Shown here piece by piece: positions 17,200-26,577 of a DNA stretch of 64,000 bases. The position numbers and the translations under genes are program-made. The first letter of the stretch is position 1; each line of letters starts with the position of its first letter. The DNA is from Chloroflexota bacterium (GTDB lineage Bacteria > Chloroflexota > Anaerolineae > Anaerolineales > Anaerolineaceae). Where the stretch lies: positions 117,958 to 181,957 of the forward strand of contig JAKQJC010000043.1 of the NCBI GenBank assembly GCA_029561345.1, in the 5' to 3' direction. The notes below the pieces were generated by a model. It ran no database searches. It saw only the letters and a list, made by a program, of their open reading frames with translations, and was not told where the DNA came from.

Positions 17200-18071
17200 A
17201 AGGCATTATTCTGGCTGGCGGCAAGGGAACCCGCCTTTACCCGATCACCCTGGGCGTTTGCAAGCAGCTGCTGCCGGTTTACAACAAACCGATGATTTAC
17301 TACCCGCTTTCGATGCTGATGCTGGCGCGCATTCGCGAAATTTTGATCATCAGCACGCCCGAAGATATGCCTTCCTTCCAGCGCCTGCTGCGCGACGGCA
17401 GCCAATGGGGGCTGAAAATTGAATATGCGGTGCAGTATGAACCGCGCGGCCTGGCCGACGCTTTTATTGTGGGCGAATCCTTTGTGGGAGACGAGCCGGT
17501 GTGCCTGATTCTGGGCGACAATATTTTCTACGGCCACGGCCTGCCCGAAACTCTGATCAAGGCGGCCTCATTGAAGGAAGGCGCTGAGGTGTTTGCTTAC
17601 CCCGTGCGCGACCCGGAACGCTACGGCGTGGTGGAATTTGACGCCGAAGGCCGCGCCCTGAGCATTGAAGAGAAACCTGCCCATCCCCGCTCGCACTATG
17701 CCATTCCGGGCATTTATTTCTACGATAACCAGGTGGTGACCAAAGCCAAAAACCTGAAGCCCTCGCCGCGCGGTGAAATTGAAATCACCGATCTGAACAA
17801 CCTCTATCTGCAGGAAGGCAGGCTGCGCGTGCAGGTGATGGGGCGCGGCGTGGCCTGGCTGGATGCCGGAACGCATGAATCGCTGCTGCAGGCGTCCAAT
17901 TACGTGCAGGCTATTGAAGAACGGCAGGGCATGATGATCTCCTGCCCGGAAGAAATTGCCTACCGGGTGGGCTTCATTGAACATGAGCAGTTCATGACCC
18001 TGGCCAACAGTTTCAAAAATGAATACGGCGACTATTTGAAACGTCTGCCGAAAGAACTGGGCTGGATTTAG
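17196..18071 (+). CDS. rfbA: Glucose-1-phosphate thymidylyltransferase
   Basis: A 291-residue nucleotidyltransferase. The N-terminal [20 protein letters not shown] is the substrate loop, and [28 protein letters not shown] and [16 protein letters not shown] are family blocks. It forms dTDP-glucose from dTTP and glucose-1-phosphate and is usually feedback-inhibited by dTDP-rhamnose. It is overlapped by rfbB upstream and separated by 2 bases from rfbD downstream. Confidence 0.95.
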   Translation: MKGIILAGGKGTRLYPITLGVCKQLLPVYNKPMIYYPLSMLMLARIREILIISTPEDMPSFQRLLRDGSQWGLKIEYAVQYEPRGLADAFIVGESFVGDEPVCLILGDNIFYGHGLPETLIKAASLKEGAEVFAYPVRDPERYGVVEFDAEGRALSIEEKPAHPRSHYAIPGIYFYDNQVVTKAKNLKPSPRGEIEITDLNNLYLQEGRLRVQVMGRGVAWLDAGTHESLLQASNYVQAIEERQGMMISCPEEIAYRVGFIEHEQFMTLANSFKNEYGDYLKRLPKELGWI

Positions 18072-18073
18072 CC

Positions 18074-18952
18074 ATGCGCATCCTCATTCTGGGCCGCAAC
18101 GGCCAGCTCAGCTGGGAACTGCGCCGCACCCTGGCGGGCATGGGCGAGATCATTTCTTATGATTACCCGCAAATTGATTTTGGCCGGCCCGAAAGCCTGC
18201 CGCCCCTGCTTGAAAGCACGCAGCCTCAGGTGGTGATCAACGCGGTGGCTTACACCGCCGTGGATAAAGCGGAGAGCGAGCCGGAACTGGCCCGCAAGGT
18301 GAATGCTGAAACGGTGGCGCTGCTGGCCCAGGCGGCCGCGCGCAAAAACATCCCTTTCATTCATTATTCGACCGATTTTGTTTATGACGGCAAAAAAGGC
18401 GCCGATTATGTTGAGACAGACGCACCCAATCCATTGAGCGTTTACGGCCAGACCAAGCTGGAAGGCGACCAGGCCGTGGCGCAGGCGGGCGGACCGCATT
18501 GGATTTTACGCACCAGCTGGGTTTACAGCATGCGCCAGGGCGGCTTTGTCACCAAGGTGCTGCAGTGGGCGCGTGCGCAGCGCGTGATGCGCATGGTCAC
18601 CGACCAGGTGGGCGGCCCCACCAGCGCGCGCCTGTTGGCCGAATTGACCGGGCAGGCGCTGGCGATGGGCCTGAAGGATTTGCCCGGCTGGGTGCGCCAG
18701 ACCAGCGGCCTCTACCATCTGGCGGGCAGCGGCGGCTGCAGCCGCTACGATTGGGCCAGCCTGATTTTGGAGCTGGATCCACGCCGCGAGGAACAGGTGG
18801 TGGAACGTCTGGAACCGGCCCTGGCGGCCGAATTTCCGGTTCCGGCGGCCCGTCCGGCGGCCGCCATTCTGGATTGCAGCCTGTTTGAACGTACCTTTGG
18901 CCTGCGCCTGCCGTCCTGGCAGGAAGGCCTGAAATTGACCATGGAGCAGTGA
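18074..18952 (+). CDS. rfbD: dTDP-4-dehydrorhamnose reductase
   Basis: A 292-residue reductase. It shows the nucleotide loop LGRNGQLSWELRR, the block VVINAVAYTAVDKAESEPELARKVNAE, the SDR catalytic region STDFVYDGKK and YGQTKLEGD, and the C-terminal LPSWQEGLK. It makes dTDP-L-rhamnose from the 4-keto-rhamnose form. The epimerase RmlC, which must act before it, is not found anywhere in this window. The gene is the third of the rfbB-rfbA-rfbD set. Confidence 0.93.
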   Translation: MRILILGRNGQLSWELRRTLAGMGEIISYDYPQIDFGRPESLPPLLESTQPQVVINAVAYTAVDKAESEPELARKVNAETVALLAQAAARKNIPFIHYSTDFVYDGKKGADYVETDAPNPLSVYGQTKLEGDQAVAQAGGPHWILRTSWVYSMRQGGFVTKVLQWARAQRVMRMVTDQVGGPTSARLLAELTGQALAMGLKDLPGWVRQTSGLYHLAGSGGCSRYDWASLILELDPRREEQVVERLEPALAAEFPVPAARPAAAILDCSLFERTFGLRLPSWQEGLKLTMEQ

Positions 18953-18953
18953 A

Positions 18954-21900
18954 TTGACCGCATCCTCCCCGGTGATCGTCCATTATGCTGCGGATGTGTG
19001 GGGCCATGTTTGCCCTGAAATCCGCCTGACCGCCCCGGCTGAACAGGCCGGCCTGACCGTGATTCACGGCAATGAGTTTGACGGCCACGCCATCCGCGTG
19101 GTGGAAGGCGCCCTGGAGCAGGCCGATGTGGTGTATTTCCAGCGCGATTTTCCACGCCACGCTGAAATCTACCGTCCGCTGCTCGAACAGGCCCGCCGTC
19201 TGGGCAAACCGGTCATTTATGACCTGGATGATTTGCTGATGGATCTGCCGGAGATTCACCCCGACTTTGCCTTCTATGAGCAGAGCCGCGATCATGTGCT
19301 GGGGGCCATTCTGGAAGCGGATGCGGTGACCTGCCCGGCCCCGCGCATGGCCGAAACCCTGCGCGCCTTCAACCCCCAGGTGCACATTCTGCCCAACGCT
19401 CTCAATCAGGCCGTCTGGGATATCAAAACCCCCGAAGCCATCCGCGCGCGCAGCTCTGAACAGGTCACCATCGGTTATATGGGCGGCTGGAGCCACCGGC
19501 CGGACCTGGAATGGATCACCCCTGTGCTGCTCAACCTGCTGCTGGCTTACGGCAGCCGCCTGCAGCTCAAATTTTGGGGCATTGCCCCGGCAGAAATTTT
19601 GCGCGGCTTCCCGAATGTGACCTTTTATGATCCGGGCCTGGTTTCGTACCGCGAATTCGCCGCGTATTTCTCGCAGCAAAGCTGCGATATTTTTGTGGCG
19701 CCCTTGCTGGATCACACCTTCAACCAGTGCAAAAGCCCCATCAAGTATCTTGAATACAGCGCGCAGGGCATTCCCGGCGTGTTCAGCAAGGTGGGGCCGT
19801 ATGCCTGGCTGGTGAAGGATGGCGAAACCGGCTATCTTGCAGACACACCCGAAACCTGGGAAGCGCGCCTGAAAGCCCTGATTGACGACCCCGCCCTGCG
19901 CCAACAGATGGCGGTGAATGCGCTGAACGATGTGAAAGATCACTGGCTGATGCAGAACCAGGCGGCTGCCTGGCGGGAATTCTTCACCCGCCTTCCCCAG
20001 CCGGCGCCGCGCGCCAGCAGCACCACCCAGCGCGTGTTTGAGGTGATGCAGGGCTGGCAGAATGTGCGCGCCCGCCAGCTGGCCGAAACCCGCCAGCAGC
20101 TGGCTGAAACGCGCGCCGAACTGCAGCGCAAGGAAGCCAGCCTGATGCGCACGCTCAATGAACAGCAGGCGCGCATTGACTTCCTGACCACCGACCTCAA
20201 CAACATCAAAGGCAGCGCCGGCTTTGCCGTGTTGATGGGCGTTTCCAAAGTGCGCAACCGCCTGGCGCCCAACGGCAGTCTGCGCGAAGCCGCCCTGCGC
20301 AAAGGCCTTCACGGCCTGCGCATTCTCAAAAACGAAGGGCCGCGCGGCGTGCTGCACCGCCTGAAGCGCGCCCCCGGCGGCAGCCAGGCAGTGGTGGCGC
20401 CCGGCCAGGGCCTGGTTTACACCGTGGGCGGACTGACCGTGCGCGCTGAGCTGCACGAAGCCTTTACGCCTCCGGCCCAGCCGATGGTGAGCGTGGTGCT
20501 GCCGCTGGTGGAGGGCAGCCCGGCCCCCAAACCGACCGAAATTCAGGCCTGGCTGGCCGCGCAGACCCTGCAGGCGGCTGAATTGATCGTCTGGGACCGC
20601 GCCTCTGGCCTGCTCTATGCGCCGGACCGTGGCGAGCGCGCCGGCGAAGCGCCCAGCTTTGAAGCCATGCTGGCGCACCTGCAGGGCAAATATGTCTGTT
20701 TTGCCTCGAACATGCTGCTGCTGCAGCCGCCCACCTACCTTGAAACCAACCTGCTGGCTCTGGAGAGCGAGGCATTGGCCTTCACCCTGAATCTGAACGG
20801 CGAAATGCGCGGCCTGGCGCAGGGCAACCTGCCTGGCAGCCGCAGCCTGCCCTTTATTTCGCAGGTGGTGCGCCGTGATGCCCTGAAACATGAAGGCGAG
20901 CTGGATGTGGCGGCCTGGCTGAGCGAAAACGGCCCCAACCCGGCGCCGGTGGGCAAGATTCTGACCCAGGCGCACAAAGGCGCCTATGGACAGGAAGCCT
21001 GGCCGCGCGAGCAGCATCTCACCGGGGCCAGCCTGCTGACCGCCGGCGCTTACCTGCTGGCTTTTGACCCCAACCGGCCGCTGATGGCGCAGATCACCCA
21101 TGCGGTGCGCGGCATTCCGGCGGCCCTGGGCAGCCGGGTGAACAGCGGCAAACCCACCCTGTTTATTCTGATGCCTTTCCTGGCTGTGGGGGGGGTGGAA
21201 CTGCTGACCCTGAAGCTGATGCACCAGCTCAAAGACCGGGTGCATTTTGTGGTGCTGACGGCTGAGCCCTTGAGCCGCGAACAGGGCACCACGCTGGATG
21301 AATTCATGCGCCTGACCCCGCATGTGTATTTGATGCCCGATTTTCTCGACCGCACAGCATTTTATTCCTTTGTGCAGCACCTGATGCGGCGATTTGAACC
21401 GCAGACCCTCTACATTGCCAACGGCGCCAATTTCATCTACGATGTGCTGCCCACTTTCCGCAAGGAATATCCGGCGCTGCGCATTGTTGACCAGGTCTAT
21501 GACCATCAGTACGGCTGGATCAACCGCTACAACCCGGAGATTGCCGCCTGCATGGATGCCTGCATTGCCAGCAACCAGCGCATCGGCCAGGCTTACATTC
21601 AAAAGGGCGCCGCCAACGAAAAAGTGCAGGTGGTGATGAACGGCGTGGACCTGGGCGAGCTCTCGCAGGCGCGTTACTCGGATGAACAGCGCGCGGAGAT
21701 CCGGCGCAAACTGGGCCTGCCGGCAGATACGCGGGTGGTGGTGTTCATCGCCCGCCTGCACGCCCAGAAACGCCCGCTCGATTTTCTGGAACTGGCGCGG
21801 CGCTACACCCTGGATCCTTCCATCAGCTTCCTGATGATTGGCGACGGCCCGCTGGGTGGATTGGTGGAAGCGCAGAAGCAGAAATCAAATCTGACCAACC

Positions 21901-22241
21901 TCTACCGTCAGAGTTTTTACCGCCCCACCAGCGAGCTGTTTGCCATTTCAGATGTGATGGTGCTGCCATCAGAATACGAAGGCATGTCCATGGTCACCCT
22001 GGAAGCCCAGGCCATGGGGGTGCCGGTGGTTTCCACCGATGTGGGCAATAACCGTGAAATTTTCGATCTGACCGGCGGCGGCCTGATCGTGCCGCGGGTG
22101 GGCGACCTGGGCGCGCTGCAAAGCACCCTGAACCAGGCCCTGCGCCAGCCGCCCGACCGTGAGCGCATGGCGCGCGTGATGCGCGAGCGATTTGCCCTTG
22201 AGGTGATGGCCGAAACTTATTTTAAGATTTTGCTGGGTTAA
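18954..22241 (+). CDS. Large two-domain glycosyltransferase
   Basis: A 1095-residue protein. Residues about 1-350 form a GT-B-type transferase (VIYDLDDLLMDLPE, TIGYMGGWSHRPDLEWI, PIKYLEYSAQGIPGVFS). Residues about 385-425 are a coiled coil (repeated LAETRQQ/LAETRAE). A variable middle region follows, and the last 350 residues form a GT4 transferase (FLAVGGVELLTLKLM, VVFIARLHAQKRPLDFLELA, VLPSEYEGMSMVTLEAQAMGVPVV). Two sugars could be added by one chain. The start is TTG 18954, one base after the rfbD stop, with GGAG at 18944-18947. A frame is also open on the minus strand across most of this gene, but it is a codon-bias shadow. Confidence 0.85.
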   Translation: MTASSPVIVHYAADVWGHVCPEIRLTAPAEQAGLTVIHGNEFDGHAIRVVEGALEQADVVYFQRDFPRHAEIYRPLLEQARRLGKPVIYDLDDLLMDLPEIHPDFAFYEQSRDHVLGAILEADAVTCPAPRMAETLRAFNPQVHILPNALNQAVWDIKTPEAIRARSSEQVTIGYMGGWSHRPDLEWITPVLLNLLLAYGSRLQLKFWGIAPAEILRGFPNVTFYDPGLVSYREFAAYFSQQSCDIFVAPLLDHTFNQCKSPIKYLEYSAQGIPGVFSKVGPYAWLVKDGETGYLADTPETWEARLKALIDDPALRQQMAVNALNDVKDHWLMQNQAAAWREFFTRLPQPAPRASSTTQRVFEVMQGWQNVRARQLAETRQQLAETRAELQRKEASLMRTLNEQQARIDFLTTDLNNIKGSAGFAVLMGVSKVRNRLAPNGSLREAALRKGLHGLRILKNEGPRGVLHRLKRAPGGSQAVVAPGQGLVYTVGGLTVRAELHEAFTPPAQPMVSVVLPLVEGSPAPKPTEIQAWLAAQTLQAAELIVWDRASGLLYAPDRGERAGEAPSFEAMLAHLQGKYVCFASNMLLLQPPTYLETNLLALESEALAFTLNLNGEMRGLAQGNLPGSRSLPFISQVVRRDALKHEGELDVAAWLSENGPNPAPVGKILTQAHKGAYGQEAWPREQHLTGASLLTAGAYLLAFDPNRPLMAQITHAVRGIPAALGSRVNSGKPTLFILMPFLAVGGVELLTLKLMHQLKDRVHFVVLTAEPLSREQGTTLDEFMRLTPHVYLMPDFLDRTAFYSFVQHLMRRFEPQTLYIANGANFIYDVLPTFRKEYPALRIVDQVYDHQYGWINRYNPEIAACMDACIASNQRIGQAYIQKGAANEKVQVVMNGVDLGELSQARYSDEQRAEIRRKLGLPADTRVVVFIARLHAQKRPLDFLELARRYTLDPSISFLMIGDGPLGGLVEAQKQKSNLTNLYRQSFYRPTSELFAISDVMVLPSEYEGMSMVTLEAQAMGVPVVSTDVGNNREIFDLTGGGLIVPRVGDLGALQSTLNQALRQPPDRERMARVMRERFALEVMAETYFKILLG

Positions 22242-22243
22242 AG

Positions 22244-23257
22244 ATGCCAACTTATTCTGTCATCATCCCGTCGTATAATCATGCCGCCTACATCGGCAAA
22301 GCCGTGCAAAGCGTGCTGGATCAAACCCGCCCTGACCTGGAGCTGATTGTCATTGACGACGGCTCGAGTGACAACTCGTTGGAAGTGCTGCGCGGTTTCA
22401 ATGACCGGCGCATGCAGGTGATCAGCCAGGCCAACCAGGGCGCCCATGCGGCCATCAACCGCGGGCTGCACCTGGCCCAGGGCGACACCCTGGCCATTCT
22501 CAATTCAGATGATGTTTATCATCCCCGGCGTTTTGAAACCCTGCTGCCGCTGTTTGAAGCCAACCCCAATCTGGGGCTGGCCGCCTCGCATATCGAGGTG
22601 ATCGATGCGCAGGGCAAGGCTCTGGCAGTGAAGCACGGCTATGCTGACCTTTCTCCCTGGCCGCTGGCCGAGCCGCAGAAAGCCTTCCGCAGCACCGACG
22701 ACTGGCGCGGGGCGCTGCTGTGCGAAAATTACCTTTCCACCACCTCCAATTACGTGTTTCCGCGCCGGGTGTGGCAGACGGTGGGTGATTTTGCCCCTCT
22801 GCGCTACGCCCACGACTGGGATTTTGCCCTGCGGCTCACCGGCAGCTATGATCTGCACCTCGAAACGCAGCCCCTGCTGCAGTACCGCGTGCACGGCTCC
22901 AACACCATCCGTGAAAACCGCGCCGCCATGCTGTTTGAGATCTGCTGGTGCCTGGCGGTGCATGCCCCCCGGCAGGCCGATTCGGCCTGGTTTGGCCAGG
23001 CGCCGCGCGCGCAGCGCCTGGAACAGCTGCTGCATTCCATTGAGGTCGCGGGCATGGAGCGGGTGCTGGCGGTGATGCTGCTGGAGCGGCTGGCAGAAAA
23101 CCCGCAGCGCGCCCAGGCCCTGCTGGACCCGGCCAGTCCGGAACGGCAGCGCTACCTGGAATTTATCCGGGCGGCTCTGCCCGCCGAAACCACTCCCCCG
23201 CCGCCCGCGCCGCGGAGCCTGCTGCAGAAAATTCTGGACCGGATCAGGTCCATCTGA
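22244..23257 (+). CDS. Family 2 glycosyltransferase
   Basis: A 337-residue protein with a GT-A fold. The N-terminal SVIIPSYNHAAYIGKAVQSVLDQT, VIDDGSSD and AILNSDDVYHPRR (DxD-like metal site) are GT2 motifs. The C-terminal third is helical with a Pro-rich tail. It lacks membrane segments and probably acts on a lipid-linked glycan at the inner face of the membrane. It starts 2 bases after the large transferase stops. Confidence 0.9.
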   Translation: MPTYSVIIPSYNHAAYIGKAVQSVLDQTRPDLELIVIDDGSSDNSLEVLRGFNDRRMQVISQANQGAHAAINRGLHLAQGDTLAILNSDDVYHPRRFETLLPLFEANPNLGLAASHIEVIDAQGKALAVKHGYADLSPWPLAEPQKAFRSTDDWRGALLCENYLSTTSNYVFPRRVWQTVGDFAPLRYAHDWDFALRLTGSYDLHLETQPLLQYRVHGSNTIRENRAAMLFEICWCLAVHAPRQADSAWFGQAPRAQRLEQLLHSIEVAGMERVLAVMLLERLAENPQRAQALLDPASPERQRYLEFIRAALPAETTPPPPAPRSLLQKILDRIRSI

Positions 23258-23262
23258 ACCGC

Positions 23263-24375
23263 ATGACAGACGCCCCTCCCGCCTTCTCGCTGATCATGCC
23301 CTGCTACAACCGGGCCTATGATTTGCTGCGCGTGCTGCGCGCCTACGATGAACAGGACGCTTCCGAGCCTTTTGAGCTGATTGCCATTGACGATGGTTCT
23401 CAGGATGAGACTTTTTCAGTTCTGACGAATTACCAGCCGCAGCGCTACATCCTGCGCGCCCTGCGCCAGGAGAAAAACGCCGGGCCGGCCGCTGCGCGCA
23501 ACCGCGGCATGGATCTGGCGGCGGCGCCGCTGGTGGCCTTTGTGGGGGATGATATCATGCCGGCGTCGGGGTTTGTGCGCGCCCATTTGCAGGCCCACCG
23601 CCGCCGCCCTGATCCGCACATAGCCATTCTGGGTTACACCTGCTGGCCGCCGGATATGCCGCAAAACACGCTGATGGTGCATATTGATGGAGCGGGAGCC
23701 GAGCAGTTCAGCTACCACTACATGCAGAACGGCCAGACCTATGATTACCGGCATCTGTACACGTCCAATATCTCCCTCAAGCGCGATTTTCTGCGTTCGG
23801 TTGGGCGGGGCTTCGACACAGGTTTTCCTTATGCCGCTTTTGAGGATGTGGAACTGGGCTACCGCCTGGCGCGGCGCGGCCTGAAAATCATCTATGATAC
23901 CTCTCCGGTGGCCTATCATTATCATTACCACACCATCTTTACCTTTTCGCGGCGTCAGTATGTGGCCGGGCTTTCATCATGCATTCTGGTGCGCAAGCAA
24001 CCGGGGGTGCTGGGCATCATCGGCGGGCAGTATTCGCTGATGATGCGCAACCTGCTGCGCGGGCTGATCAGGCCGGTGGGGTCGCCGGAATTGACCGCCT
24101 GGCTCGAAGAGAAGGCTCTGGAACTTTGCAGTTTTGTAGAGTGGAGCCCGAATCCGCTTCTGGACCGACTCTATGTGACCATATTAAGTTATTATTATCA
24201 TAAGGGCGTGATTGACGGCACGTTTGGCGCGGGCAGCTTTTGGGCCACCCGGGCCAACCAGTCTAACGCCATGCGTTACCTGGCCCTGAACATTGGCTGG
24301 TATGTTCAGGAAGCCGATCTGGAAGGCATTCCTCTCCCGGCCAGCAAGGAATCGTACCTGGAAAAATTGCGCTGA
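23263..24375 (+). CDS. Family 2 glycosyltransferase
   Basis: A 370-residue GT-A protein. FSLIMPCYNRAYDLLRVL, AIDDGSQDET, NAGPAAARNRGMDLA, VAFVGDDIMP and FEDVELGYRLARRG show the nucleotide-sugar and metal-binding regions and the acceptor-side ED motif. It is one of a run of transferases with gaps of only a few bases, so it belongs to the same glycan pathway. Donor and acceptor cannot be told. Confidence 0.9.
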   Translation: MTDAPPAFSLIMPCYNRAYDLLRVLRAYDEQDASEPFELIAIDDGSQDETFSVLTNYQPQRYILRALRQEKNAGPAAARNRGMDLAAAPLVAFVGDDIMPASGFVRAHLQAHRRRPDPHIAILGYTCWPPDMPQNTLMVHIDGAGAEQFSYHYMQNGQTYDYRHLYTSNISLKRDFLRSVGRGFDTGFPYAAFEDVELGYRLARRGLKIIYDTSPVAYHYHYHTIFTFSRRQYVAGLSSCILVRKQPGVLGIIGGQYSLMMRNLLRGLIRPVGSPELTAWLEEKALELCSFVEWSPNPLLDRLYVTILSYYYHKGVIDGTFGAGSFWATRANQSNAMRYLALNIGWYVQEADLEGIPLPASKESYLEKLR

Positions 24376-24394
24376 AATTAGAAACGAGGGTTCT

Positions 24395-26575
24395 ATGTGG
24401 AACAGGGCATTTAGAATTATTTTTATGCTGATTCTCATTTCAGGATTGATTTTGAGCGGCGCCACGGTGTCAAAAGCCGCCCCCAATGCCTGCCAGGGGA
24501 ACTCCATTCGAATTCCGTATGATTGCAACAACATTCAGGACGCAATCAACGGGGTTTACAACGGCGGCACGCTGGAGCTGTTCAGCGGCACCTATACTGC
24601 CCCAGGGCCTTCTGGATGGGCAGTGAATGATCAGTTCAAGACCATCCATTTCAAGGCCATGCCCGGCCAGACGGTGGTTTTCAGCGGCGAGAACAGCAGG
24701 CCCATTTTACGCTTCCAAAATTCCAATTTTGATCCCAACATCAGGCTGACCTTCAGCGGCATCACTTTCCGAAACGGTTATTCGACGGTGGGCGGGCTGG
24801 CTGGCGGCGTGAGCGTATATAAGGGCATCGCCGAATTCACCAACTGCACTTTTGAAAACAACGGCAGCCAAAACAGCGGTGGCGGCATGATGATCACCCA
24901 GAATGCCCTGGTTTATGTGAACGGCAGCACTTTCACCGGCAATTCCTCGCCCGTGTCGGGCGGCGCCATCGCCATCAATGAAAACTCCGAAGTGTATGTC
25001 AGCGGATCCACCTTCACCGGCAACCGCGTCAATTTACCCGGCCACCAGACCACCAGCGCTGGCGGCGCCATCCATGCCGGCAATTCCGATCTCTATATCA
25101 ATAACTCCACCTTCACCAGCAACCAGGCTGGCTACGTGGGCGGCGCAGTTTACAGCATCGCCGATTGGTACCAGGCCCGCGAGGTGATCATCCGTTCATC
25201 CACCTTCACTGACAATAAGGCCTGGCCTGATCCTTCGGTGACCATTGATTTCCCCACCGAAGGCGGCGCCTTCCATACAGAATCCAATGTCACCGGCCAG
25301 GTATATTACAGCTCCTTCATTAAAAATACAGCCATGGTCGGCGGTGCCATGACCATGTACCGTTCCGTGGTTAACGTGTATGACAGCATTTTCCGCGGCA
25401 ACACTTCTCCGGGCAGCTCCCGTTTTCAGGGCTGCGGCGGCGCCATCAGCGGCGGTTCCAATGATACCCCGGTGGACGGCGGCAATAATTACCGCAATGT
25501 GTCTCTTTCTGTGTACGACAGCCTGTTCCAGGGCCATTACGGCACCATCACCGGAGCCCTGAGCAACTGCGGCAGCGCCATTTATCTGGCCGGCGACGCC
25601 AACCGTCTTTATGGGCAGAACGGCACCGGGCAAATGGGCAATGCCGCCACCAACCGCGCCCATCTGACCGTTGACGGCTGCGCTTTTTATGATTTCCAGA
25701 CCTCGGAAATGAACAATCACAGCTCAACTGGCGGCATCATCATGGGCGACCTGGCGAATATGACCCTCACGGATAACCTGCTTTTGAAGGGCTATGCCGG
25801 CGGCGTCAATCTGGCTTACGGCGGGGCGCTGGCGGTGATCAATCAATCGGCTGCCAACGTGTCAGATGTGGTTTTTGCCCAGAACACCAGCGATTATTAC
25901 GGTGGGGCTGTGTTTGGACACGGCTCTAATCTGAATATTACCTCATCCATTTTCTCTGATAACGTCATGACCCGGGGCAATGCCGCCAATAACTCCTACG
26001 GTGCCGATATCTTCACCACCATCATTCAGTCGCCCGCCGTCAACATGACCGGCACCATCAGCAACTCGGTGATCAGCAAGAGCTCCGGCCTGCCCATTTT
26101 TGATGACGACAGGGATGACCTCCTGGCTCCCATCAACGACATGCACTATAACAACCTGCAAATTCAGGGCAACAGCAATTCCATCTCCCCGGCCGTTTAT
26201 ACGGACAGCGTCTTCGGCTACAGCGGTAAAACAGTCAGCGAACTGAACACGCTGATTGTGACGCGGTCGAAGGCGGGCGTTTCGACCGATAAAGCTCTGG
26301 TCAATAACACCGAGCTCAGCGCACCCTATGAATATGTGGCGCTGAAGGTTTTCTGGCCGCAGCTGGACCCGCTGGCCGGGCGAACGACGGCCTTTCTGGT
26401 ATATGCCTGGGGCGGCAGCAGCGCCACTCTGAACGGCAGCAACCTGAGCAATAAGACCGGGCTGATTGAAATCACCTCTCCCGGCACCTATACCCTGAAA
26501 GCGGGCAACAAGCAGACCAGCGTGGTCGTCACCCGGCTTAACCCGGCCGTGTTCCTGCCGATGGTGCTTCATTAG
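24395..26575 (+). CDS. Secreted right-handed beta-helix repeat protein
   Basis: A 726-residue exported protein. The signal peptide is MWNRAFRIIFMLILISGLIL followed by SGATVSKA. From about residue 35 the chain has parallel beta-helix repeats of polymorphic outer-membrane/choice-of-anchor type: STFTGN, GGAI, STFTSNQAGYVGGA, STFTDN and similar units recur to about residue 560. A beta-sandwich-like tail ends in PAVFLPMVLH. ATG 24395 is chosen for the GAGGG at 24386-24390 and the signal peptide. It lies inside the glycosyltransferase run, so it may be a glycosylated surface protein or a glycan-active enzyme; no catalytic residues are evident. Confidence 0.8.
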   Translation: MWNRAFRIIFMLILISGLILSGATVSKAAPNACQGNSIRIPYDCNNIQDAINGVYNGGTLELFSGTYTAPGPSGWAVNDQFKTIHFKAMPGQTVVFSGENSRPILRFQNSNFDPNIRLTFSGITFRNGYSTVGGLAGGVSVYKGIAEFTNCTFENNGSQNSGGGMMITQNALVYVNGSTFTGNSSPVSGGAIAINENSEVYVSGSTFTGNRVNLPGHQTTSAGGAIHAGNSDLYINNSTFTSNQAGYVGGAVYSIADWYQAREVIIRSSTFTDNKAWPDPSVTIDFPTEGGAFHTESNVTGQVYYSSFIKNTAMVGGAMTMYRSVVNVYDSIFRGNTSPGSSRFQGCGGAISGGSNDTPVDGGNNYRNVSLSVYDSLFQGHYGTITGALSNCGSAIYLAGDANRLYGQNGTGQMGNAATNRAHLTVDGCAFYDFQTSEMNNHSSTGGIIMGDLANMTLTDNLLLKGYAGGVNLAYGGALAVINQSAANVSDVVFAQNTSDYYGGAVFGHGSNLNITSSIFSDNVMTRGNAANNSYGADIFTTIIQSPAVNMTGTISNSVISKSSGLPIFDDDRDDLLAPINDMHYNNLQIQGNSNSISPAVYTDSVFGYSGKTVSELNTLIVTRSKAGVSTDKALVNNTELSAPYEYVALKVFWPQLDPLAGRTTAFLVYAWGGSSATLNGSNLSNKTGLIEITSPGTYTLKAGNKQTSVVVTRLNPAVFLPMVLH

Positions 26576-26577
26576 CG

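Noticed and set aside
18597..21761. Very long open frame on the minus strand (over 1000 codons)
   Set aside because: It lies opposite rfbD and the large glycosyltransferase. It has low-complexity Gln/His/Gly-rich sequence typical of the antisense of GC-rich genes, and no start signals.
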